64,000 nucleotides of DNA from an uncultured Candidatus Melainabacteria bacterium (GCA_934693235.1 CAKUUY010000006.1:26368-90367), one strand, 5' to 3'; positions 54,401-62,413 are shown, counted from the first letter of the stretch. A program made the numbers and translations. Notes: generated by a model not told the origin, from the letters alone.

Positions 54401-55447
54401 ATGAGTTTGCTTGTAAAAAACAAGTTAAGAAACAAACAAATAGGCGAAAAGATATTTTCTATTAAAAATTTTTCTTCAGATGGGTTAAAACGTAAGGTAA
54501 TTACACTTTTAGGTTTTAATATTACTTTAACAAATTACAAAAAATCATATAAAAAAGTAAAAGAAGAATTAGCACAAACAAAAGGTGCTCTGGAATATCT
54601 TAAAGAACATGCAGATATAAAAAATTTAAAACCAGCTACAGGGCAACTTCGAGAACAACAAATTCAATTGCTTGAGTTTATAAAACAATTTTTAGCTGAT
54701 ATTAAGGACATACAAATAAAACCTTTTTTATGTGGAGGTAATCTAATTGGAGCTTTACGTCATAAGGGCTTTATTCCATGGGATGATGATTTTGATTTTT
54801 ATCTTTTAAGAACCGATTATGAAAAGTTGATTGAATGGTGTCATCAAAATGGAGTTGTTTGTTACTATCACGGACTTTGGTCTGAATATGATAGTATAAA
54901 GAGTTTTGAAAGACTATATCAGCACACCAAGAACTATCCTAATAAGTACGTATTAGATATTTGGTTTAATCAGTTACAACTTTCAAAAGGAAGTTCGCTA
55001 GAAGATCAAATTTTTATTGATTTGTACCCTATAGATTACTATAGGGATGAGTATCGTTTTAAGTCTCATGTTAACTATATGAGATCCGTATATGATAATT
55101 TAGAAAAAATGGATTATATTGACGAGAAAGCTTATTTTATCCGAAAAGTAGCATTGTCAAATCCAAATGTTGTTGAAAGTTCAAACAAACTTTATTACGG
55201 AATAGATGGACCAGCTATAAAGAAAAATCATGTAGATTTTTTCGACAAATCAATAATTTTACCATTAAAAGAGTGTAAGTATGAAAATATGACATTTTAC
55301 ATTGCAAATCAAGCTGAGAAATTTGCAGATTTAGAGGCTCCAGGGTGGCGTAACTATCCTCCAGATATGGGGTTTTCACATCATAATTATGGAAAATTTT
55401 TGTTAGTAGAGAAGTTAAAAAAACAAAAAGGAGAAATAAATGAATAA
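54401..55447 (+). CDS. LicD-family phosphotransferase
   Basis: 348 residues. The LicD core is FLCGGNLIGALRHKGFIPWDDDFDFYLLRTDYEKL (GGxLIGAxRxGxFIPWDDDxD, about residues 105-140), with WGxNYPPDMG-like motif near the C-terminus. LicD proteins transfer phosphocholine or phospho-polyols (ribitol, glycerol) from CDP-linked donors onto glycans. The N-terminal ~85 residues are helical and include the VITLLGFNITLTN peptide. The IspD-like cytidylyltransferase gene immediately downstream would make such a CDP donor. Confidence 0.87.
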   Translation: MSLLVKNKLRNKQIGEKIFSIKNFSSDGLKRKVITLLGFNITLTNYKKSYKKVKEELAQTKGALEYLKEHADIKNLKPATGQLREQQIQLLEFIKQFLADIKDIQIKPFLCGGNLIGALRHKGFIPWDDDFDFYLLRTDYEKLIEWCHQNGVVCYYHGLWSEYDSIKSFERLYQHTKNYPNKYVLDIWFNQLQLSKGSSLEDQIFIDLYPIDYYRDEYRFKSHVNYMRSVYDNLEKMDYIDEKAYFIRKVALSNPNVVESSNKLYYGIDGPAIKKNHVDFFDKSIILPLKECKYENMTFYIANQAEKFADLEAPGWRNYPPDMGFSHHNYGKFLLVEKLKKQKGEINE

Positions 55448-56048
55448 TGTAGCTGTTATTATCCTTGCGGGTGGTCAAGGTACTCGTTTTGGTTCAAAAA
55501 AACAATTTGTATTATTTAAAGGACAAGAATTATGGAAGCATATTTATAATAAAATTTTAAAATTTATTCCAAAAGAAAATATTGTTGTTGTTGGTGTTGA
55601 CATAGAGGGGGGATTAACTCGTTCTGGTTCAGTTATAAATGGGTTACAATTTTTGAATAAGTTAAATCAAAATTTTGAGAGGGTTTTAATTTTAGAAGCT
55701 GCAAGGCCTTTAGTTACAAGTGACCAGTTGGAAACAATTTTAAATGATAATCATTTATCTACTACTTTTTCACTCCCATTAGTTAGTACAATTATAAAAA
55801 AAGATAAAACTTATTTGGATAGGAATGATTATTGTAAACTTTCTACACCTGTAATTTTTGATTATGATTTGTTCTCAAAAGCATATTTAAGCGGGAAATA
55901 TAATGATTATACGGATGATACTCGTGTAATGTACGAGGAATATGGTATAAAACCACATTTGTTAGTTGGAGCTGAAAATTTATTAAAGCTTACATATAAG
56001 TCAGATTTATTAATATTGGAAAAATTGTCAGAGGAGTATGAACAATAA
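55440..56048 (+). CDS. IspD/TarI-like cytidylyltransferase
   Basis: 202 residues (IspD proteins are ~230). Motifs: VIILAGGQGTRFGSKKQFVLFKGQEL (LAGGxGxRxG...KQF), VVGVDIEGGLTRSGSVINGL (GGxxRxxSVxNGL) and EAARPLVTSDQLE (the DAARP-like site), so CTP-binding is supported. It lacks the usual nearby IspF, and the context (LicD before, aldolase and HAD after) argues for a CDP-polyol or related synthetase rather than isoprenoid IspD. Overlaps licD-like gene by 8 bp. Confidence 0.85.
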   Translation: MNNVAVIILAGGQGTRFGSKKQFVLFKGQELWKHIYNKILKFIPKENIVVVGVDIEGGLTRSGSVINGLQFLNKLNQNFERVLILEAARPLVTSDQLETILNDNHLSTTFSLPLVSTIIKKDKTYLDRNDYCKLSTPVIFDYDLFSKAYLSGKYNDYTDDTRVMYEEYGIKPHLLVGAENLLKLTYKSDLLILEKLSEEYEQ

Positions 56049-56890
56049 TGTTAGTATCTTCAAAAGAAATTTTGCTTGATGCCAAAAAATATAAATATGC
56101 TATACCTGCATTTAATGTTGAAAATGTAGAGATGGCACAAGCTTGTATTGAGGCAGGAGAAGAAATGAGTTCTCCAATTATGTTAGCAACGACAGAGGGA
56201 ACGAATAAATTAATTCCTTTGGATGTTTTTGTTGGATTTATAAGGCCGCTTGCTGAAAAATCTAAAATTCCAATTATATTGCATCTAGATCATGCAAAAA
56301 CTAAGGATTTTGTATTAAAAGCAATAAAAGCAGGCTATACATCTGTTATGATCGATGCTTCCAAAAAATCATATATAGAAAATATAGCTATAACAAAAGA
56401 AATAAAAGATATATGTGAAATATTTGATATTCCAGTAGAAGCAGAGTTGGGAGTGATTGTTGGTAAAAAATCTGATGGAACAGATACTTTTTGTTTAACA
56501 GAACCTGAAACAGTACAAGATTTTGCGATAAAGACTAATGTTGATTCCTTAGCAATTTCTATTGGGAACAAACATGGATTGTATAAAACTGCTACACATT
56601 TAGACTTTGATCGTTTAAATAAAATAAACAATATTGCAGAAATACCATTAGTTTTACATGGCGCAAGTGGTATTCCAGATGAAGATATTGAGAGATGTGT
56701 CAATTTAGGAATTTCAAAATGTAATTTCGCTACAGAGCTCAGAATTGCCTATATAAATGCAATAAAGCAAGAATTAAATAGAATGGAATCATGTATTGAT
56801 CCTCGAGAATTTCTTTCATGTGCTAAAATGGAAGTAAAAAGGGTGTGCAAGTCAAAGATTAAAATACTAGGATGTGAAAAACGTGTTTAA
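56048..56890 (+). CDS. Class II aldolase (FbaA/GatY/KbaY family)
   Basis: 280 residues. Zinc and substrate residues: IILHLDHAK (D and H), VMIDASKKS, VEAELGVIVG, ISIGNKHGLYK and LVLHGASGIPDEDI, all matching metal-dependent fructose/tagatose-bisphosphate aldolases. The class condenses dihydroxyacetone phosphate with an aldehyde. Within a cytidylyltransferase/HAD/LicD set it may supply the carbon skeleton of a special sugar phosphate. The C-terminus SKIKILGCEKRV loosely resembles the recurring ILG peptide of this operon. Confidence 0.88.
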   Translation: MLVSSKEILLDAKKYKYAIPAFNVENVEMAQACIEAGEEMSSPIMLATTEGTNKLIPLDVFVGFIRPLAEKSKIPIILHLDHAKTKDFVLKAIKAGYTSVMIDASKKSYIENIAITKEIKDICEIFDIPVEAELGVIVGKKSDGTDTFCLTEPETVQDFAIKTNVDSLAISIGNKHGLYKTATHLDFDRLNKINNIAEIPLVLHGASGIPDEDIERCVNLGISKCNFATELRIAYINAIKQELNRMESCIDPREFLSCAKMEVKRVCKSKIKILGCEKRV

Positions 56891-57560
56891 TATAAAAAAA
56901 ATTAAAGCCTTCATATTTGATTTAGATGGTACAATTATTGATACAGAACCTCTGTACAATTTTTGTTGGGTAAAAGCCTGCAGTTGTTTTGAATATAATT
57001 TAACATATGAAAAAGCTCTTAAATTGAGGAGTCTAGATTCAAATCTTGCAAATTTATATTTACAAAGTTTATTTGGCAAATCATTCGATTATGTGACGAT
57101 TCGAGAAAAAAGAAAAGAAATAATGAAAGATTTAATAAATAGTGCTGGTGTAAATCAAAAGCAAAACATTCTGAGTGTGCTAAATTTATTGAGAAAGACG
57201 AGAAAGCAAATTGCAATATGTAGTGCAGCTAGTCCTGAAACTATAAATAATTCGTTAGCTCTCGCTAAGGTAAATTTTGAATTTGACAAAATTATTTCTG
57301 CTAAAAGTGTTGTTAGAGGGAAACCGTATCCTGAAGTTTATTTGTACGCATGCAAGAGTCTTGGTATTTCTCCGGAAGAAGCACTGGTTATAGAAGACTC
57401 TCCGAACGGTGTAACAAGTGCCAAAAAAGCAAGTTGTAATGTCGTAATGATTCCAGATTTAACTCAACCAAATGAAAAATTGAAAAGAAATATTGATTTA
57501 TTATTTAAAAATTTATTTGAATTCGAAGATTATATAAAGCATTTGATACAAGATAATTAA
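56883..57560 (+). CDS. HAD-IA phosphatase/phosphomutase (beta-phosphoglucomutase-like)
   Basis: About 225 residues. Catalytic FIFDLDGTIIDTEP (DxDGT), CSAASPETI, the lysine in KSVVRGKPYPEVYL and VIEDSPNGVTSAKKASC complete the four HAD motifs; the four-helix cap is present. GTG at 56883 has AGGA 10 nt upstream and I prefer it to the GTG at 56874, which lies too close to that site. Probably dephosphorylates the aldolase product or isomerises its phosphate before CDP activation. Confidence 0.83.
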   Translation: MFNIKKIKAFIFDLDGTIIDTEPLYNFCWVKACSCFEYNLTYEKALKLRSLDSNLANLYLQSLFGKSFDYVTIREKRKEIMKDLINSAGVNQKQNILSVLNLLRKTRKQIAICSAASPETINNSLALAKVNFEFDKIISAKSVVRGKPYPEVYLYACKSLGISPEEALVIEDSPNGVTSAKKASCNVVMIPDLTQPNEKLKRNIDLLFKNLFEFEDYIKHLIQDN

Positions 57561-57616
57561 AAAATATTCAATATAAAGAAGTAAAAATTTATTCTTGGGT
57601 CTATTATTTTCATGTG

Positions 57617-57634
57617 TGTTATAATTTCCCTATG
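57617..57634 (+). promoter_or_regulatory. Extended -10 box abutting ATG of the next gene (leaderless promoter)
   Basis: TG-T-TATAAT-ttccct-ATG. The -10 hexamer lies at 57620-57625 and ends 6 nt before the initiation codon, so transcription should begin at the A of ATG. TTGGGT at 57595-57600 is a weak -35 at 19 nt. No ribosome site is visible. Confidence 0.6.
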
Positions 57635-58279
57635 AAATTTAGGTTTGCTAGAGATGCGTTTAGGTATTTAATAAAAAAATATGAAATTAAAGAGGTATAT
57701 TTGCCTTATTATCTGTGTGATGTAATGCGCCATGTCGTGTTTGAAGAAAATTGTAACTCTATATTTTATCATGTAGATGATGATTTTTTCCCGATGCAAG
57801 ATTTTGATAGCGATAAATTTATTCTATATCCAAATTATTTTGGTGTTTGTGATAGAAATATTGATAAATTAGTTAAAACGTATCCTAAGTTAATTGTTGA
57901 TAATGCCCATGCTTTTTATGCTAAGCCAAAAGGATTTGCAAGTTTTAATTCGGCAAAAAAGTTTTTGCCGGTTGATGATGGAGCTTTCCTTTGGGTTGGA
58001 GAGGGTGAAAATCCTATCTCTAGAGATTACAAACGTCGTGAATGTTTTATGATTTATCATGAAAAGTTTAAGGAAAGTAATCAATTAAATATAGAGATTG
58101 CAAAAGATTGTATTCCTTTTTGTTATCCGTATTTGGCTAAAGATATTGAAACTGCTAATAAATTAGTTGAAAAATTAACTAAGCAAGGCAAAATTATATA
58201 CAGATATTGGAATAATCTTCCTAAAACATATAACGAATATAAATTTTACAGTAGACTTGTTCCTGTTCCGTTAGATTAA
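57632..58279 (+). CDS. Degenerate DegT/DnrJ-like protein, possible PLP-fold relic
   Basis: 215 residues from ATG 57632. The order LPYYLCDVMRHVV, FILYPNYFGVCDRNIDKLV, LIVDNAHAFYAKPKGFASFNSAKKFLPVDDGAFLWVG follows the large-domain layout of sugar aminotransferases (VDNAHA for the PLP aspartate, SAKKFLP for the lysine loop), but it is about half the usual length (~370) and lacks the small domain. It could be a truncated or non-catalytic family member. It has its own leaderless-type promoter, separate from the preceding operon. Confidence 0.55.
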   Translation: MKFRFARDAFRYLIKKYEIKEVYLPYYLCDVMRHVVFEENCNSIFYHVDDDFFPMQDFDSDKFILYPNYFGVCDRNIDKLVKTYPKLIVDNAHAFYAKPKGFASFNSAKKFLPVDDGAFLWVGEGENPISRDYKRRECFMIYHEKFKESNQLNIEIAKDCIPFCYPYLAKDIETANKLVEKLTKQGKIIYRYWNNLPKTYNEYKFYSRLVPVPLD

Positions 58280-58282
58280 TAA

Positions 58283-58945
58283 TTAAACTTTGCCGTAATT
58301 TAAACAATGAGAAATATTTTCTTTGGGTAAAAACATCTGTCCAATAGCAAAAGGTGCATCAGCTCTTTTACCTCCATTTTTTAGCCATTTTTCGCATAAT
58401 TTATTCATTTCGTTATCAGAAAAACGAAAACCTAATTTATAGTAAAAACCTCCGGGGGCAGAAATATCATCAATGCAGCAAGCGTCTAGAGTAACTCGAC
58501 CTTGTGTTTCAATATCGGCCAAGCTTTTTCTAACAACAGCTTGAATAGAACGAGTTCCTGTACCTTTTCCTTTAGTCCATAATTTGTCAATATGATAACT
58601 TGGAAGCGTTTCATATGTTTCTTGATAATATGCTTCAGTTGCTTTTAGTTTATGTTTGCGTCCTCCAAATATAACATATCTTTCTGGTTTCGCTGGAATA
58701 AGCTCTCGGGAAATTAATTTTCTGTAATTATTTGGTAAATAATTGTATGCTATTGTTCCTCCTTGTGATTTGTGTACATTAATTAATGCAAAAGTTGGTA
58801 CACTACTTGTGAGGTTTACTGCTTTGTGGGAGGCAAGTTCCTTTATAGTATTCTCAGCTAAACCGTTGTTAGTCGTTTCTATCGAAGGTTTAGTGTGTCC
58901 TATTTTTTTTACAATAATATTTTTAACACCAGTAATTTTTACCAT
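58283..58945 (-). CDS. GNAT-like hypothetical protein
   Basis: 220 residues. The middle and C-terminal parts hold KGKGTGTRSIQAVVRKSLADI (GxGxG/A-type acetyl-CoA loop) and GGFYYKLGFRFSD, as in N-acetyltransferases; the N-terminal ~90 residues match nothing I know. Acceptor unknown. The start lacks a ribosome site; TG-T-TTTAAT ends 6 nt before the ATG. It is convergent with the 57632 gene (3-bp gap) and lies upstream of tRNA-Gln in divergent orientation. Confidence 0.6.
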   Translation of the reverse strand: MVKITGVKNIIVKKIGHTKPSIETTNNGLAENTIKELASHKAVNLTSSVPTFALINVHKSQGGTIAYNYLPNNYRKLISRELIPAKPERYVIFGGRKHKLKATEAYYQETYETLPSYHIDKLWTKGKGTGTRSIQAVVRKSLADIETQGRVTLDACCIDDISAPGGFYYKLGFRFSDNEMNKLCEKWLKNGGKRADAPFAIGQMFLPKENISHCLNYGKV

Positions 58946-58957
58946 ATATATATTAAA
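58943..58957 (-). promoter_or_regulatory. Extended -10 box abutting ATG of GNAT-like gene (leaderless promoter)
   Basis: On the minus strand TG-T-TTTAAT-atatat-ATG. The geometry (6 nt from the hexamer to the ATG) is the same as at 3765-3782 and 57617-57634. The region is very AT-rich, so a chance match is possible. Confidence 0.4.
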
Positions 58958-59029
58958 ACATCTAAGATAAAAAATTTGCTATTTTCGTTGCATTATTTTA
59001 TTTTTGCAATAAAATGAACTTGGTAGTAT

Positions 59030-59100
59030 TCCCAGATCGTCTAGTGGCAGGACTAAAGACTCTGGATCTTTCAACGGTGGTTCGAATCCATCTCTGGGAA
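59030..59100 (+). tRNA. tRNA-Gln (CTG)
   Basis: A 71-nt cloverleaf folded by hand: acceptor TCCCAGA/TCTGGGA fully paired, D-stem GTCT/GGAC (one T-G pair), anticodon arm AAAGA-CTCTGGA-TCTTT with anticodon CTG, T-arm GGTGG-TTCGAAT-CCATC, discriminator A. No encoded CCA. It is the last chromosomal-type gene before the transposition module. Confidence 0.93.
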
Positions 59101-59190
59101 TTTTTAACTTTCAGTTTTTGAAATTTTACTTGTGATGTTATAATTTAACAGTCCAATTTGGATAGGTATTTTTTATAAAATTTCAAACAG

Positions 59191-59231
59191 CCAGCCATTT
59201 CGAGACTAATTTTTAGTGTTGAGATGGCTGG
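59191..59231. repeat. Inverted repeat / hairpin upstream of the transposase gene
   Basis: An 11-bp stem, CCAGCCATTTC against GAGATGGCTGG with one T-G pair, around a 19-nt loop. Lack of a T-run makes a terminator unlikely. It could be an attenuator, an operator, or part of an element end. Confidence 0.55.
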
Positions 59232-59238
59232 TAAATTT

Positions 59239-59277
59239 TTGCACAAAACTATACTTTTCTTGCACTATTTTGCACTA
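59239..59277 (+). repeat. Three closely spaced TTGCAC motifs
   Basis: TTGCAC occurs at 59239, 59260 and 59270, the last two extended to TTGCACTA and exactly 10 bp (one helical turn) apart. Clustered short repeats ahead of a MuA-like gene may be transposase-binding end sites or an operator. Confidence 0.45.
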
Positions 59278-59464
59278 AATTTCTAAAAGCTTTACTTTAA
59301 ATTGCCTTTAATCCCCACTATATTTGAATATTAGCGATGACCATTTTGGATAAAAATGTTTTATCTTGCAATTTGATATGTGTCGAAATATCTCTGAGAT
59401 GGAGATTTAGGACTTGATTTATCTTGAAAGGTGAGTGATGAATGTGTATGCAAAGGAAATATTC

Positions 59465-61168
59465 ATGACAAAATTCACACCAGAAAAATCAAAGAAAATT
59501 GCACTTGCGAGATTAGATATTGTTCATAAATGGTTAGATTTTAGAAAAAAATCTACAAACAAACTTCAAGCTGATTATGATTTTGTGAATTTGCATAATA
59601 CTTCAAATTCTCACCTTTTTAAGATTATAGGTAAAATATCTCGTGGTAGTTTACATCGTTGGTACACTATGCTATGTAGCACAGAAGATTATACAAAGCT
59701 TTTACCTCAGTACAAGTATTCTAAGATAGATGAATATAGAACAAGTTTAACAGATGAAGAAATAAAAATATTTATGAGTTTATTACTTCACCCAAACCGA
59801 CTTTGTATTGGAAAAGCCATAGCACTTACAAAATACAAACTGAAAGAACAAGGTCAAAGTTTTATTCCAGCAGATATCACTTTTAGACGTTATGCAAAAT
59901 GGTTCAAAGATAACAATTATGATAAATGGGTTCTAGCACGTGATGGTGAAAAAGCATTATCCGATAAAGTTGAACCATACATTAAAAGAGATGCAAGTTT
60001 GTTAGAGGTTGGGGATATTCTTGTAGCTGACGGTCATAAATTGGCATTCAATGTAATTAATCCTTTTACAGGTAAACCAACAAGAGCAACTTTGGTTGGA
60101 TTTTTAGACTGGAAATCAACAGCACTTGTAGGTTATGAAATTATGTTAGAAGAAAACACTCAATGTATTGCAAGTGCTTTAAGAAATGCCATTATTAATT
60201 TAGATATGATTCCTAAAATAGTTTACCAAGATAACGGCAGAGCATTCAGGGCAAAGTATTTTACAGATGATAAAGGTTTTACTGAACTTGGTTTTAATGG
60301 ACTTTATACAAAGTTAGGTATAGAAACAGTATTTGCAAGACCATATAATGCAAGAGCAAAAGTTATTGAAAGATTTTTCAAAGAATTTCAAGAAGGTTTT
60401 GAAAAGTTATTACCAAGTTATGTCGGAAGTAATATTCAAAATAAACCTGCGTATCTGATGAGAAATGAAAAGTTGCACAAAACATTGCATAATGACTACA
60501 TTCCAACTTTAGATGAAATAATAAAAATGATAGATATGTGGTTGAATTTTAAAAATTCTCAACCTTGTCCGAATACACCAGATAAAACAATAGCTGAAGT
60601 TTTTGAAAGTAGAAAGCGACAAAATATAGATATTAATTTACTTGATGATTTGATGCTTGCAACTGAAGTTAAGACTATACAGAGAAACGGAATCAGATTT
60701 TTAAATTGTGATTATTTTGACGAACGTCTTTATGGTTTTAAAAGTAAGGTTCTAATTAAATACAATTTATTTGATTTAACAAGTATAAAAGTTTATACAA
60801 CTAAAGGCGAATACTTATGCACAGCAGAACGTGTAACGGAAACTCATCCAATGGCAAAATTGTTGGGAACGGTTACTGATTTTGAGGATTACAAACAAAA
60901 AATTGTAAAACAAAGAAAGTTACATAAGAAAACCATAAATTCTGTCAAAGAATATTTATCCAATGATGAAGTTAAGTATTTAGAAACCAAAATAATTGAA
61001 GATAATTCAAACCCTGTTCAAACTGAATTCAAAGTGCGTTCAAAAGGTGTTCAAAAAATATTCAAAAATAATTCAGAAAAATATGAGTATTTAATAAAGA
61101 CTAATCCTGATGATAAATGGATAACAGACTTTAAACAAACAAAGGAGTATAGACTATTGTATGAATAG
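59465..61168 (+). CDS. MuA-like DDE transposase
   Basis: 567 residues from ATG 59465 with AAAGGAA 7 nt upstream; a second usable ATG is 59438. The N-terminal ~180 residues are helical DNA-binding type (ISRGSLHRWYTML, ITFRRYAKWFK). The catalytic RNase-H-like core has ILVADGHKLAF (D189), IVYQDNGRAF (D256) and ARAKVIERFFKEF (E302), the DDE triad of Mu/Tn7-B-type transposases. The C-terminal ~240 residues include a beta-barrel segment, as in MuA domain IIbeta. It cuts and joins element ends, normally with an ATPase partner, which is the next gene (8-bp overlap). Confidence 0.85.
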   Translation: MTKFTPEKSKKIALARLDIVHKWLDFRKKSTNKLQADYDFVNLHNTSNSHLFKIIGKISRGSLHRWYTMLCSTEDYTKLLPQYKYSKIDEYRTSLTDEEIKIFMSLLLHPNRLCIGKAIALTKYKLKEQGQSFIPADITFRRYAKWFKDNNYDKWVLARDGEKALSDKVEPYIKRDASLLEVGDILVADGHKLAFNVINPFTGKPTRATLVGFLDWKSTALVGYEIMLEENTQCIASALRNAIINLDMIPKIVYQDNGRAFRAKYFTDDKGFTELGFNGLYTKLGIETVFARPYNARAKVIERFFKEFQEGFEKLLPSYVGSNIQNKPAYLMRNEKLHKTLHNDYIPTLDEIIKMIDMWLNFKNSQPCPNTPDKTIAEVFESRKRQNIDINLLDDLMLATEVKTIQRNGIRFLNCDYFDERLYGFKSKVLIKYNLFDLTSIKVYTTKGEYLCTAERVTETHPMAKLLGTVTDFEDYKQKIVKQRKLHKKTINSVKEYLSNDEVKYLETKIIEDNSNPVQTEFKVRSKGVQKIFKNNSEKYEYLIKTNPDDKWITDFKQTKEYRLLYE

Positions 61169-61841
61169 AATTTTTGTTAAAACAACTAATGTGAAAAATT
61201 TTATTGGTATAGTTGAAAACTTAATTAACAAACCAAAGAATATACCTAAAATGGGACTTGTTTATGGTGAACCAGGGCTTGGTAAATCCCAAACAGCATT
61301 ATGGTTGGCTTGTAAATATGATGCGATATATTTAAGGGCTACAAACTTAATGACAGGGCGATGGTTATTAGAAGAAATCGCAAAAGAAATGGACGAAATT
61401 CCGAGATATTTAACGTTGGATAATTTCAATTTGATTGTTCAAAAACTGAAACAAAAACCACAATTAATTATAGTTGATGAAATCGATTACTTAATGAACA
61501 ACTTGAAGACGATAGAAATTTTGAGAGATATTCACGATGAAACTAATTGTCCAATAATCTTTGTTGGTATGGGATTGACACATAAAAAACTAGAACGATA
61601 CAAACATCTTTTTGATAGGTTTTCTGGGATTGTGAAATTTGAAACCTTTTCAATACAAGATTTAAAGCAAATTTTTGAACAATTATCTGAAGTGTCTGTA
61701 AATATTGCTGCTATTGAATTTATACATAAGAAATACAATAGATTTAGACAAATTGCGCAACTGATAAACCAGCTTGAGATTGTTGCCAAAGATAATAATT
61801 TGACCGAGATAACTAAAGAAATAGTGGAGGATATAATTTGA
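61161..61841 (+). CDS. MuB/TniB-like AAA+ ATPase
   Basis: 226 residues. Walker A LVYGEPGLGKSQTALWLA (motif at 36-43) and Walker B LIIVDEIDYL (about 102-109), then a sensor IIFVGMGLTHKKLERY and an arginine-containing DRFSGIVKFETFS. It is the single-domain AAA+ class found with MuA- and TniA-type transposases, where it binds target DNA and gives target immunity. It overlaps both neighbours by 4-8 bp, so it is in one operon with the transposase. Confidence 0.87.
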   Translation: MNRIFVKTTNVKNFIGIVENLINKPKNIPKMGLVYGEPGLGKSQTALWLACKYDAIYLRATNLMTGRWLLEEIAKEMDEIPRYLTLDNFNLIVQKLKQKPQLIIVDEIDYLMNNLKTIEILRDIHDETNCPIIFVGMGLTHKKLERYKHLFDRFSGIVKFETFSIQDLKQIFEQLSEVSVNIAAIEFIHKKYNRFRQIAQLINQLEIVAKDNNLTEITKEIVEDII

Positions 61842-62413
61842 ACATAGAAAAACTTGCCAAACATTTAAAAGAATTCACCCTTGATGAAATTAATATGATT
61901 GCAGAGTGCGATTGTAAAACAGAACTTGAACACCTTTTGAACGGTAATAAAATAGTGTTTGAACATGGAATGTATAAATATAGAGAAAGTTTAAAAAACT
62001 CATGCTTAAATTATAGCGTGTTTGTACAAAATGCGACTTTGAGAAAAAATTTAAAAATGGATAATGCTATACAGTATTTTTTAACAAATTATGTGAGCAA
62101 ATATTGCAAGAAAGAAACTATACATCAATATAAAACAATATTTAAAATACACATTTTACCGTACTTTAAAACCAAAAAACTTGAAGAAATAACTCAAGAT
62201 GATATTATACAATTTTATAAATTTTGTGAAGAGAGATTTTTACAACAACGTAGAATTAAAAATATTTTAGCCTTACTAAATCAAATACTTAAATATTACC
62301 AGAATCTTGGATTCATTGATAGGAAATGTGTTTTTCAAGTAAGAAGGTTAACAGATAAAAATAGATTTTATATAGACAGAATTGTTTTTAAAGGAGATTT
62401 ATGTCAAAACTAA
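61838..62413 (+). CDS. Protein with tyrosine recombinase core-binding domain only
   Basis: 191 residues, TTG start with GGAGG 7 nt upstream. Residues ~80-165 (YCKKETIHQYKTIFKIHILPYFKTKKLEEITQDDIIQFYKFCEE and KNILALLNQILKYYQNLGFI) match the SAM-like core-binding domain of tyrosine integrases. The catalytic domain (RHRY) is absent: the next gene begins 13 bp before this one ends and is an HTH protein. It may be a DNA-binding accessory of the transposition complex or an excision/regulatory factor derived from an integrase. Confidence 0.72.
   Translation: MNIEKLAKHLKEFTLDEINMIAECDCKTELEHLLNGNKIVFEHGMYKYRESLKNSCLNYSVFVQNATLRKNLKMDNAIQYFLTNYVSKYCKKETIHQYKTIFKIHILPYFKTKKLEEITQDDIIQFYKFCEERFLQQRRIKNILALLNQILKYYQNLGFIDRKCVFQVRRLTDKNRFYIDRIVFKGDLCQN

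Larger units (their letters stand above)
59101..59464 (+). other. Boundary region between tRNA-Gln and the Mu-like transposase
   Basis: 364 bp without a gene. It holds T5 after the tRNA (probable termination), the hairpin at 59191-59231 and three TTGCAC motifs at 59239-59275. The left end of the mobile element should lie here, but I could not fix it: no second copy of a terminal inverted repeat or target-site duplication is visible because the other end is outside the window or unrecognised. Confidence 0.45.

Noticed and set aside
55615..55620. G6 run in the IspD-like gene as a second phase-variable tract
   Set aside because: Six bases is too short for frequent slippage and it lies in ordinary coding sequence.
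59030..59100. tRNA-Gln as an integration site (attB) for the mobile element
   Set aside because: The element encodes a MuA-like transposase, not a tRNA-targeting integrase with a catalytic domain, and I found no partial copy of the tRNA 3' end further on. The adjacency may be chance.
61838..62413. The core-binding protein as the invertase for the 50.2-50.4 kb switch
   Set aside because: It has no catalytic tyrosine domain, so it cannot perform inversion. The invertase, if any, must lie outside the window.
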